From contig NZ_CAKLPY010000002.1 in NCBI RefSeq assembly GCF_923079645.1, positions 310,001 through 374,000 on the forward strand: a stretch of DNA of 64,000 nt. Direction: 5' to 3'. Below, piece by piece: positions 7,954 to 15,698 of this stretch. The DNA is from Emticicia aquatica (GTDB lineage Bacteria; Bacteroidota; Bacteroidia; Cytophagales; Spirosomataceae). A program made the position numbers and the translations under genes. Under the pieces are notes generated by a model that made no database searches, was not told the DNA's origin, and saw only the letters and a list, made by a program, of their open reading frames with translations. Positions within the stretch are counted from its first letter, which is position 1; each line of letters begins with the position of its first letter.

Positions 7954-9504
7954 ATGAAGAAAATCTTAACAATTTCATTTTTACTGATTTCAGTTCTTGT
8001 TTTTGGCCAAAAGAATATCATTAGAATTGAGAATGGAAATATTTCAGGGATTCGAGGCAAAAACCCAAATGTATTGGTTTATAAAGGCATTCCGTATGCT
8101 GCACCGCCTGTGAACGAATTGCGATGGAAAACTCCACAACCCGTCACTAATTGGGAAGGAATACGTAAATGTGAAGCCTTTTCAGCAAGTGCCATACAAA
8201 ATAAACCTGTGCCGTTTATGATGTACACCGCCGAATTTCTGGCTCCACAAGAACCATTAAGCGAAGATTGTTTGTACCTCAATGTTTGGACAGCCGCCAA
8301 GTCAAGTGCCGAAAAACGTCCTGTTATTGTTTGGATTCACGGAGGAGCTTTTACAAGTGGTTCGGGTTCTGTGCCATTATATGATGGAGAAAACATGGCA
8401 AAAAAAGGAGCAATTTTTGTCACTATCAACTACCGTTTAGGCATTTTTGGTTTCCTCTCTCATCCTGACTTAACCAAAGAAAGTGAGTATAATGCTTCGG
8501 GAAACTATGCCATTCTTGATATGATTGCTGCCTTGAAATGGGTCAAAAAGAACATCGCTGCCTTCGGTGGAAATCCTCAAAATGTGACCATTGCTGGTCA
8601 ATCGGCTGGAGCATTTGGGATAAATGTTTTAATGGCTTCACCTTTAGCAAAAGGACTGTTTCATAGAGTAATTGCAGAAAGTGGCGGAATTTTTGGATTA
8701 ACTCGAAAAACTCCATCACTCGCTGAAGCCGAACTGGTCGGAGTAAAATTGGCCGAAAAAATGCAAGCAAATTCTATTGCAACATTGAGAATCAAACCTG
8801 CCGATGAATTATTAAAGCTCAATGGGGCGATGAATTCTCCGATTATTGATGGTTATGTTTTAACAGAACAAGTACACGAAATTTTCGAGAAAAATAAACA
8901 AAATGACGTTCCGCTACTCACAGGTTGGAATGCAGGCGATAGATTTCCACGACAAAAAGTCCTTAACGCAATAGATTTTAAAATAGATGCCGAGAAAAAA
9001 TATGGTGAACTTAGCAATGATTTTCTAAAAGTTTATCCTGCCAACACAGACGAAGAAGCCAAAGAATCTCAAAATGCCATGGATGGCGATATACTCTTTA
9101 GCTGGCAAAACTATACTTGGGCGAAATTGCAATCGAGCAAAGGAAAAAATAAAGCGTTTCTTTATCATTTTAGCCACGTACCGCCACAATTTTCAGATAA
9201 ACAAGATTTTGGGGCATTCCATTCTGCCGAATTTGGTTACGCTTTGCACACGCTACACAAATGGAATCGTCCATTTCAAGCATCCGATAAGATTTTAGAA
9301 GAACAAATGTCTTCATATTGGGTAAATTTTGCTAAAAATGGTAATCCAAATGCGAAAGGCCTCCCCGATTGGCAAGCATTCGATTCGACAAACCCACAAG
9401 TGATGGAATTTGGCAAAACTCCAATATATTCAAAATTACCATCAAAGGAGCAATTGGCTTTTTGGGATAAGTATTTCATGGAACAAAGCAATAAAAATAA
9501 ATAA
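7954..9504 (+). CDS. Type-B carboxylesterase, exported
   Basis: 516 residues, the normal size for carboxylesterase family CE/COesterase. Signal peptide at 1-18 (ending VFGQ). Key segments: YKGIPYAAPPV, SEDCLYLNVW, PVIVWIHGGAFTSGS (oxyanion hole), FGGNPQNVTIAGQSAGAFG (nucleophile Ser) and HSAEFGYAL (His region). It hydrolyses carboxylic esters; natural substrates of bacterial members are often unknown. Second of a tightly spaced three-gene unit and one of four esterases in 7 kb, which points to an esterified sugar or phenolic substrate. Confidence 0.9.
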   Translation: MKKILTISFLLISVLVFGQKNIIRIENGNISGIRGKNPNVLVYKGIPYAAPPVNELRWKTPQPVTNWEGIRKCEAFSASAIQNKPVPFMMYTAEFLAPQEPLSEDCLYLNVWTAAKSSAEKRPVIVWIHGGAFTSGSGSVPLYDGENMAKKGAIFVTINYRLGIFGFLSHPDLTKESEYNASGNYAILDMIAALKWVKKNIAAFGGNPQNVTIAGQSAGAFGINVLMASPLAKGLFHRVIAESGGIFGLTRKTPSLAEAELVGVKLAEKMQANSIATLRIKPADELLKLNGAMNSPIIDGYVLTEQVHEIFEKNKQNDVPLLTGWNAGDRFPRQKVLNAIDFKIDAEKKYGELSNDFLKVYPANTDEEAKESQNAMDGDILFSWQNYTWAKLQSSKGKNKAFLYHFSHVPPQFSDKQDFGAFHSAEFGYALHTLHKWNRPFQASDKILEEQMSSYWVNFAKNGNPNAKGLPDWQAFDSTNPQVMEFGKTPIYSKLPSKEQLAFWDKYFMEQSNKNK

Positions 9505-9521
9505 TTTTAAAAATAACTACG

Positions 9522-10448
9522 ATGCAAAACAGAAGAGATTTTCTTAGAAATTCGGGTGCTTTAGCACTTGGTGGGTTGATGTTACCTAATTTAGCAGACG
9601 CATTCTTTGATAATAAAAAAACGGCCAATTTTGGCGTTCAATTGTTTACAACAATGTCAGTTATTGATAAAGACGTTGAAGGAACATTGAAGCAAATTTC
9701 AACCATTGGCTACAAAGAAATCGAATCTGCTTTTAGTATGAAAGGTGGCTACTATGGCATGAAACCTAAAGAATTTGCTAAATTAGTGATCGATTTAGGC
9801 ATGTCTTGGCAAGCACACCACGTAAATGGAGCTCCATTTAATCGACCTGCTCCACGTCCAACAGCCGACGGAAGTGCAGCACCTGCACGACCAGCAATGC
9901 CACCGATGAAATCATTATTGAATGATACCCAACAAATTGTTGATGAAGCTGCTGAAGGTGGTGTAAAGTACTTGGTTTGTGCAAGCACTCCAGTAAAAAC
10001 AATGGAGGAAATAAAACTTTCGCTCGAAATTCTTCAAAAAGCAGGTGAAGCAGCAAAAAAAGCTGGACTAACCTTCGTTTTCCACAACCATACTGCGGAA
10101 TTTGAGCAAGTTGAAGGGCAACGTCCATTCGATATGATGACTTCACAAATCAGTGCTGATATACTAAAATTTGAGCTTGACCTTGCTTGGGCAACCAAAG
10201 CTGGTGTTGATATTCCAGCGTTATTCAAAAAACATCCAGGACGTTTCCCTCTCTTCCACGTAAAAGATTTGAACAAAGAAACACAACGCCCAGTAGAGGT
10301 AGGAACTGGCTACATTGATTTTAATCCAATATTTGCCGCAGCTAAAACGGCGGGCGTAAAACATTATTTTGTTGAGCAAGATGGAGCTCCGTCACCAGTT
10401 GAAAATTTAACAACTAGCTTCAACAATTTGAAGAAAATCATGGGATAA
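9522..10448 (+). CDS. Exported TIM-barrel protein, sugar phosphate isomerase/epimerase family
   Basis: 308 residues. An RR signal (NRRDFLRNSG, hydrophobic stretch, LPNLADA) suggests Tat export. The mature part is an AP-endonuclease-2-type TIM barrel: NFGVQLFTTMS, GYKEIESAFS, FHNHTAEFEQ, FELDLAWATKAGVD, FPLFHVKDLN, YFVEQDGA. Metal ligands of this fold (Glu, Asp, His, Glu) are present in these strands. A Pro/Ala-rich insert (about 105-128) sits between strands. Family members isomerise or epimerise sugars, and some exported relatives cleave keto-glycosides. Tandem with two esterases. Since it is exported, a phosphorylated substrate is unlikely; a free or oxidised sugar is more probable. Confidence 0.85.
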   Translation: MQNRRDFLRNSGALALGGLMLPNLADAFFDNKKTANFGVQLFTTMSVIDKDVEGTLKQISTIGYKEIESAFSMKGGYYGMKPKEFAKLVIDLGMSWQAHHVNGAPFNRPAPRPTADGSAAPARPAMPPMKSLLNDTQQIVDEAAEGGVKYLVCASTPVKTMEEIKLSLEILQKAGEAAKKAGLTFVFHNHTAEFEQVEGQRPFDMMTSQISADILKFELDLAWATKAGVDIPALFKKHPGRFPLFHVKDLNKETQRPVEVGTGYIDFNPIFAAAKTAGVKHYFVEQDGAPSPVENLTTSFNNLKKIMG

Positions 10449-10497
10449 TCCTCCATTTTGGCATTATTAAATTGATTTCAATACCGATTTTCCATCT

Positions 10498-10505
10498 ATT
10501 CACCC
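10498..10505 (+). promoter_or_regulatory. ATTCACCC, variant of the leader element
   Basis: One mismatch from ATTCAACC, 16 nt before the ATG at 10522; followed by CTATAAAAA, as also seen after the copy at 58477-58484. Confidence 0.35.
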
Positions 10506-10521
10506 TATAAAAACTATTGAC

Positions 10522-12177
10522 ATGAAATCAAACCGACGCAATTTCATTCAGAAATTAGGCTTAAGTACAGCGGGCTTAGGCCTTGGCACTACTCTTTCTT
10601 CGGAAGCAAAAGGTGTTAAACCAAAAGATAATGAAGATGAACAAGTATTATTTGTTGGGGATAATATTGCGGTTGCAAATACGCAATATGGCAAAGTAAG
10701 AGGTTATATTTTGCGTGGAATTCATACCTTTTTGGGTATTTCATACGGAGCAGATACTTCAGGTGAAAATCGTTTTATGCCTCCACAAAAACCAAAAGCT
10801 TGGACAGATATTAAACCTGCCGTTTGGTGGGGAAATTCGGCACCACAAATCATGGAAAAACGTTACGCCGACCAATATGCCTCATTTGTTGACCATTGGA
10901 ATTATGACGACGTAAGTGAAGATTGTTTAAAAATTAACGTTTGGACTCCCGCACTTGATAATAAGAAAAGGCCAGTTATTGTATGGTTGCACGGTGGAGG
11001 TTTTGTTAATGGAAATGCAATTGAGCAAGATGGTTATAACGGCGAAAATCTCAGTCGTCTTGGTGATGTTGTTTTTTGTTCGCTCAATCATCGTTTAGGA
11101 GCTTTAGGATTTACAAATTTAGCGGGTGCTGCTGGTGAAAAAATGGCTGCTTCAGGAAATGTTGGAATGCTAGATATTGTAGCTGCTTTGGAATGGGTAC
11201 GAGATAATATTGCTAATTTCGGTGGTGATGCAGGCAACGTTACAATTATGGGCCAATCGGGTGGTGGAGCAAAAGTTTGTACACTTACTGCAATGCCATC
11301 GGCTAAAGGATTATTCCATAAAGTCGTAGCACTGAGTGGTTCTTCGCTTGGTGGTTTATCAAAAGAATATTCAGAAAAATTGGGTGAAGCTGTTTTGAAA
11401 GAAGCTGGATTATCTGCCAATGAAGTTGGGAAATTACAACAAATTCCGTGGCGAGAATACATTGATATTGCCAATCGTGCCGTTGCAAAAATGGCCGACG
11501 AAGCCAAAAGACTTAATCTTGTTCGTGGTGGTTTTGTGCCAGTTGCCGATGGTCGCTTCTTGGAAGAAGGTACATTTTATGCAAATAATTCGCATTTCTC
11601 GGCTGATATTCCGATGATAATCAGTACAACTTTCAATGAACAATCCCCAAGTCGAGTTGATTCTTCGCTTGAAAACATTAGTCTTTCCGAAGCAAAAGAT
11701 AAATTAAAATCGCGTTTTGGTGATAAAACAAGTGCCATAGTTGATAGTTACGCAAAAGTTTTCCCTGATAAAAAACCTATCGAAATTTGGTCAATGATTG
11801 CAAGTAACAGAAAAGCTGCCATTACTACAGCTGATGCGAAAGCAAAACAAAAAGCCCCAGTTTATGTAGCTTGGTTTGGTTTCCAACCACCACTTTTTGA
11901 TGGTCGAATGAGAGCTTTTCATTGTGATGATATTTGTTTTTGGTTTTATAATACTGACCTAATGTTGACACATACTGGCGGTGGTGCAAGACCAAGAAGA
12001 CTTTCTGAAAAAATGGCAAAATCACTCTTAAACTTTGCACGAACTGGCAATCCAAATGGCGGAGGTTTACCAAATTGGGCAAAATATACTTCTGAAAACG
12101 GTGAAACAATGGTTTTAAATGACGAATCAATGCTCAAAAATGACCCAGACCGTGAAGCTAGAAAATCGCTTAGTTAA
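10522..12177 (+). CDS. Type-B carboxylesterase with RR signal
   Basis: 551 residues. The N-terminus NRRNFIQKLGLSTAGLGLG is a Tat-like signal, unlike the Sec-type signal of its paralogue at 7954. Conserved parts: GIHTFLGISYG, SEDCLKINVWTP, PVIVWLHGGGFVNG (oxyanion hole), FGGDAGNVTIMGQSGGGAK (nucleophile Ser in GQSGG) and the late FHCDDICFWF block carrying the catalytic His. The C-terminus (NFARTGNPNGGGLPNWAKY) is typical of the family. Use of a different export route from the neighbour suggests a folded or cofactor-dependent state, or simply history. Separated from the previous gene by 73 nt with its own leader element. Confidence 0.88.
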   Translation: MKSNRRNFIQKLGLSTAGLGLGTTLSSEAKGVKPKDNEDEQVLFVGDNIAVANTQYGKVRGYILRGIHTFLGISYGADTSGENRFMPPQKPKAWTDIKPAVWWGNSAPQIMEKRYADQYASFVDHWNYDDVSEDCLKINVWTPALDNKKRPVIVWLHGGGFVNGNAIEQDGYNGENLSRLGDVVFCSLNHRLGALGFTNLAGAAGEKMAASGNVGMLDIVAALEWVRDNIANFGGDAGNVTIMGQSGGGAKVCTLTAMPSAKGLFHKVVALSGSSLGGLSKEYSEKLGEAVLKEAGLSANEVGKLQQIPWREYIDIANRAVAKMADEAKRLNLVRGGFVPVADGRFLEEGTFYANNSHFSADIPMIISTTFNEQSPSRVDSSLENISLSEAKDKLKSRFGDKTSAIVDSYAKVFPDKKPIEIWSMIASNRKAAITTADAKAKQKAPVYVAWFGFQPPLFDGRMRAFHCDDICFWFYNTDLMLTHTGGGARPRRLSEKMAKSLLNFARTGNPNGGGLPNWAKYTSENGETMVLNDESMLKNDPDREARKSLS

Positions 12178-12190
12178 ATAATTATATTTA

Positions 12191-12240
12191 TAGCAGATTT
12201 ATTGGCATTTTCTTGAATAAAAATGAAAGTAAATCTGCTA
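12191..12240. promoter_or_regulatory. 11-bp inverted repeat overlapping a promoter, candidate operator
   Basis: Perfect arms TAGCAGATTTA (12191-12201) and TAAATCTGCTA (12230-12240), 28 nt apart. The right arm overlaps the -7 box TATATTTG, so a bound protein would block transcription of the esterase at 12279. The half-site AGCAGA/TCTGCT recurs at 29716-29741. A terminator for the upstream gene is less likely because of the long loop and lack of a T-tract. Confidence 0.5.
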
Positions 12241-12246
12241 TATTTG
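12239..12246 (+). promoter_or_regulatory. -7 box TATATTTG of the esterase at 12279
   Basis: Exact TAnnTTTG; a TTG at 12213-12215 lies 23 nt upstream as a possible -33 element. Transcription would begin near 12253, where the ATTCAACC element starts. This argues that the ATG at 12213 is upstream of the mRNA and that 12279 is the true start. Confidence 0.65.
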
Positions 12247-12252
12247 GTTATT

Positions 12253-12260
12253 ATTCAACC
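12253..12260 (+). promoter_or_regulatory. ATTCAACC leader element
   Basis: Exact copy, 6 nt downstream of the -7 box and 18 nt before the ATG at 12279. Confidence 0.55.
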
Positions 12261-12278
12261 TTACAATTACGACGTATA

Positions 12279-13154
12279 ATGAAACGATTACTCTGGCTAT
12301 TATTAATAGTCTCTTTCGCTGGGTACGCCCAACAAGGAACGCTCAAAGAAAGCTTAAAAATTAAAAGTACTACCCTCGGCAAAGATGTTGAATACAGCAT
12401 TTACCTACCTGCCGACTATGACAAAACCAATCGGGCTTATCCTGTACTTTATCTACTTCACGGCTACACCGATGATGAAACTGGTTGGACACAATTTGGA
12501 CAAACTCCCGAAATTGCAGACAAGGCCATTAACAGTGGTGAAGCTCCATCAATGATTATTGTGATGCCCGATGCAGGCGTTAGTTGGTACATGAATACTT
12601 TCGATGGAAAAACTAAATTTGAAGATTTCTTCATCAAAGAATTTATTCCATACATTGAATCAAACTACAGAATTAGAGCAAAAAAAGAATTTAGAGCCGT
12701 AGCTGGTCTTTCAATGGGTGGACTTGGAACATTACTTTATGCAACCAAACACCCCGAAATGTTTGTGGCAGCAGCTCCACTTAGTGCTGCCGTTTGGACT
12801 GACGAAGAAATTACATCTAACTCGACAGATAATGCTCGTTGGAATGCCGTTTTTGGTGATTTATATGGAAAAGACTTATCTGGAAAAAGCCGTTTGACAG
12901 ACCATTATTACAAAAATGCTCCAATAAAAATTGTCGAAAATGCTAACAGTGATGATATAAAAAAGGTAAAATTTTATATTGATTGCGGTGACGATGACTT
13001 CTTGATAAAAGGCAATATGGCTCTTCATGCTATGATGATTGACAAAAAAATACCACACGAATTTAGAGTTCGTGATGGAAGCCATAACTGGACTTATTGG
13101 CGTACTGCTTTGCCAGAAGTTTTAAAATTTGTAGGTGACAGTTTCCGTAGATAA
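12279..13154 (+). CDS. Exported esterase (esterase D/feruloyl-esterase-like alpha/beta-hydrolase)
   Basis: Start placed at 12279 because promoter and leader element lie between it and the upstream in-frame ATG (12213), and because residues 1-18 from 12279 (MKRLLWLLLIVSFAGYAQ) make a clean signal peptide. The 291-residue product has YSIYLPADYD, YPVLYLLHGYTDDETGW, VMPDAGVSWY, nucleophile elbow GLSMGGLGT, acid near YIDCGDDDF and His in DGSHNWTYW, the pattern of the putative-esterase family that includes S-formylglutathione hydrolase, mycolyltransferases and xylanase-linked feruloyl esterases. Exported, so deacylation of carbohydrate esters fits best. Confidence 0.85.
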   Translation: MKRLLWLLLIVSFAGYAQQGTLKESLKIKSTTLGKDVEYSIYLPADYDKTNRAYPVLYLLHGYTDDETGWTQFGQTPEIADKAINSGEAPSMIIVMPDAGVSWYMNTFDGKTKFEDFFIKEFIPYIESNYRIRAKKEFRAVAGLSMGGLGTLLYATKHPEMFVAAAPLSAAVWTDEEITSNSTDNARWNAVFGDLYGKDLSGKSRLTDHYYKNAPIKIVENANSDDIKKVKFYIDCGDDDFLIKGNMALHAMMIDKKIPHEFRVRDGSHNWTYWRTALPEVLKFVGDSFRR

Positions 13155-13237
13155 TTTTGAATGAGCAATGATAGCATCAATCAACCACTATTTGCTAGCA
13201 TTTTCTCATTTATTTATTCAACATTAATTAAAAAAAC

Positions 13238-13768
13238 ATGAATCGTAGAGAATCAATTCAAAGAGCCACGCTCCTACTCGGAGGCGTAATGGCAGCACCA
13301 CTCATGGCAGGTGCAATGGGGCAAGTCCTCAACACAGGCGAAAGCCTCAAAGTAAGTACAACTCAAGAAGCCTTACTAGCTGATGTTGCAGATATTATTA
13401 TCCCAACAACTGGTACACCTGGAGCAAAAGCAGCTGGTGTTGAAAAGTTTATCGTGCGTGTGATGCGAGATTGTTACGAAAAACCAGAACAAGAAAAGTT
13501 TTATGCAGGATTAGCAAAATTAGATGCCGATAGCCAAGCTAAATTTGGAAAAGGTTTTGCTGCTCTCGACCTCGCTCAAAAAAACGAAATGGTCAAACAA
13601 AGCACCATTGATAACAAAACGTTTTTTTTAACGATGAAAGGTTTGACAGTAACAGGTTATTTCACTTCCGAAATCGGTGCCACGCAGGCATTAGAATACT
13701 TGCCAATTCCTGGTAAATTTGAGGCTTGTATTCCATTAAAACCTGGTCAAAAAGCTTGGGCTTTATAA
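13238..13768 (+). CDS. Gluconate 2-dehydrogenase subunit 3 family protein (GMC partner)
   Basis: 176 residues with an RR signal (MNRRESIQRATLLLGG). The mature part (LLADVADIIIPTTGTPGAKAAGVEKFI, then DCYEKPEQEKFYAGLA and TGYFTSEIG) matches the small gamma subunit of membrane FAD-dependent sugar/gluconate dehydrogenases. That subunit carries the Tat signal and helps the flavin subunit mature and cross the membrane as a folded hitch-hiker; the GMC protein that follows at 13841 has no signal of its own, as that model needs. Leader element variant ATTCAACA at 13216-13223. High confidence in family, moderate in the hitch-hiker role. Confidence 0.88.
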   Translation: MNRRESIQRATLLLGGVMAAPLMAGAMGQVLNTGESLKVSTTQEALLADVADIIIPTTGTPGAKAAGVEKFIVRVMRDCYEKPEQEKFYAGLAKLDADSQAKFGKGFAALDLAQKNEMVKQSTIDNKTFFLTMKGLTVTGYFTSEIGATQALEYLPIPGKFEACIPLKPGQKAWAL

Positions 13769-13840
13769 TTCAGAAACGAGAGTGGAAAAAATACATTTTC
13801 CCAAATCAAGTATCTCACATCTATCATATCAAATAAAAAT

Positions 13841-15556
13841 ATGGCAAACTTAAATATAGATTTAATCAAAGAACAAACTTACGACGCCATCGTAATTGGC
13901 TCTGGAATATCAGGCGGATGGGCAGCTAAGGAATTGACTGAAAAGGGTTTACGAGTTTTAATGCTTGAAAAAGGTCGCCAACTCGAACACGTGACAGGCT
14001 ACGAAAATGCTATGAAAGCTCCGTGGGAATCGCAGTACAATGGCCGATTAACGGTTGCTCAGAAAGAAAGCCACCCAAAATTATCTCGTGATTATCCGTA
14101 CAACGAGATGAGCGAAAAATATTGGATGAACGATTCGGATGCTTTGTATAAAGAAGACAAACGTTTCGACTGGTTTAGACCCAATATTGTTGGTGGAAAA
14201 TCAATCATGTGGGGGCGTCAATCATATCGTTTGAGTGATATTGACTTTGAAGCCAACCTCAAAGATGGCATTGCAGTTGACTGGCCTATTCGCTATAAAG
14301 ATATTGCTCCGTGGTATTCTTATGTAGAAAAATTTGCTGGAATTTCTGGTGAAAAGTTAGGTTTACCGCAATTGCCAGACAGCGATTTTCTACCTCCAAT
14401 GGAAATGTATTGTGTAGAAAAAGAAGTTCGTAAACGCCTTGAGAAAAATTTCCCAGGTCGTACAATGACAATTGGCCGTGTTGCCAATCTTTCAGAAGCC
14501 CGCAAAGAACAATTGGGTGTTGGTCGTGCAGCATGTCAATATCGCAATAAATGTGCGTTGGGTTGTCCTTTCGGGGCATATTTCAGTACACAATCTTGTA
14601 CTTTACCGCCTGCGGCTAAAACTGGTCGTTTGACCCTTCGCCCTGATTCGGTTGCAAAAGAAATTTTATTCGATAATAAAACACAAAAAGCTACTGGAGT
14701 ACGTATCATTGACACACAAACTTTGGATGTGCGTGAGTTCTATGCCAAAATCATTTTTGTATGTGGAAGTACATTAGGATCTACAACTTTGATGCTAAAC
14801 TCAACTTCTGAGCGTTTTCCAAATGGTTTCGGCAATGATTCTGGACAATTAGGTCATAATTTAATGGATCACCATTTCCGCACTGGAGCTGCTGGAGAAT
14901 GGGAAGGAGACTTGGACAAATATTATTCTGGTCGTCGAGCAAATGGTATTTATGTACCTCGCTACCGAAATATTGGCAGTGATAAACGTGACTATTTACG
15001 TGGTTTTGGTTATCAAGGTGGCGGTAGCCGTCAAGGATGGCAGCGAAATGTAGCCGAATTGAGTTTCGGTGCAGATTTTAAAGAAGAACTAACAAAACCT
15101 GGTAACTGGACAATGGGCTTCGGTGGTTTTGGAGAAACGCTTCCTTACTTTGAAAATCGTGTTTATTTACACAAAACCGATAAAGATAAATGGGGTCTTC
15201 CTCTTCCAGTTTTTGATGCCGAATTGAAAGAAAATGAGAAAAAAATGCGTGTCGATATGCAAAATGACGCCATTGAAATGCTCGAAAAATCTGGTGTGAA
15301 AAATGTAAAAGGTTACGACCGTGGCTCATATTTGGGTATGGCAATTCACGAAATGGGAACTGCTCGCATGGGACGTGACCCAAAAACTTCAGTATTGAAC
15401 GGCAATAATCAAGTTTGGGGAGCGAAAAACGTTTTCGTAACTGATGGCTCCGCTATGGTTTCGGCTTCTTGCGTAAATCCTTCATTGACGTATATGGCAC
15501 TTACCGCTCGTGCAGCCAATTTTGCGGTAAACGAATTGAAGAAAAAGAATTTATAA
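13841..15556 (+). CDS. GMC-family FAD/Fe-S sugar dehydrogenase large subunit
   Basis: 571 residues. N-terminal dinucleotide motif G20-x-G-x-x-G25 (IGSGISGGWAAKEL) and E of MLEKGR bind FAD. IVGGKSIMWG and the C-terminal block (HEMGTARMG, VTDGSAMVSASCVNPSLTYMA) are GMC signatures; the active-site His and Asn lie in the last block. C232-x5-C238-x3-C242 matches the spacing of the [3Fe-4S] ligands of bacterial FAD-glucose dehydrogenase and fructose dehydrogenase, which relay electrons to haem. No signal peptide: export probably depends on the RR-bearing subunit at 13238, 72 nt upstream. Likely oxidises a sugar or glycoside hydroxyl in the periplasm. Close paralogue at 56753-58468. Confidence 0.9.
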   Translation: MANLNIDLIKEQTYDAIVIGSGISGGWAAKELTEKGLRVLMLEKGRQLEHVTGYENAMKAPWESQYNGRLTVAQKESHPKLSRDYPYNEMSEKYWMNDSDALYKEDKRFDWFRPNIVGGKSIMWGRQSYRLSDIDFEANLKDGIAVDWPIRYKDIAPWYSYVEKFAGISGEKLGLPQLPDSDFLPPMEMYCVEKEVRKRLEKNFPGRTMTIGRVANLSEARKEQLGVGRAACQYRNKCALGCPFGAYFSTQSCTLPPAAKTGRLTLRPDSVAKEILFDNKTQKATGVRIIDTQTLDVREFYAKIIFVCGSTLGSTTLMLNSTSERFPNGFGNDSGQLGHNLMDHHFRTGAAGEWEGDLDKYYSGRRANGIYVPRYRNIGSDKRDYLRGFGYQGGGSRQGWQRNVAELSFGADFKEELTKPGNWTMGFGGFGETLPYFENRVYLHKTDKDKWGLPLPVFDAELKENEKKMRVDMQNDAIEMLEKSGVKNVKGYDRGSYLGMAIHEMGTARMGRDPKTSVLNGNNQVWGAKNVFVTDGSAMVSASCVNPSLTYMALTARAANFAVNELKKKNL

Positions 15557-15571
15557 TACCGCTTTTATTAC

Positions 15572-15609
15572 GAAAATGCGTACCCTAAAAGTACGCATTT
15601 TCTGTTTTT
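15572..15609 (+). terminator. Rho-independent terminator
   Basis: Perfect 12-bp arms (15572-15583 GAAAATGCGTAC, 15591-15602) with a 7-nt loop, followed by TGTTTTT; 15 nt after the GMC stop. It closes the gamma-subunit/GMC unit. Confidence 0.88.
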
Positions 15610-15698
15610 GGATATTTAATAATCATTGCCTTTTTTGTAAGGCAAGCAATTTTACTTAGCTTTCGGAATCGTTCACAAAAAGTTTTGAATCAAATAAT

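Noticed and set aside
11088..11507. Long minus-strand ORF inside the carboxylesterase at 10522
   Set aside because: Antisense shadow with Ser/Pro-rich biased composition; the plus frame has all catalytic motifs.
12191..12240. Inverted repeat read as a terminator of the upstream esterase
   Set aside because: 28-nt loop, no T-tract and overlap with a -7 box make an operator more likely.
12213..12278. N-terminal extension of the esterase from ATG 12213
   Set aside because: Contains the -7 box and leader element; the signal peptide begins at 12279.
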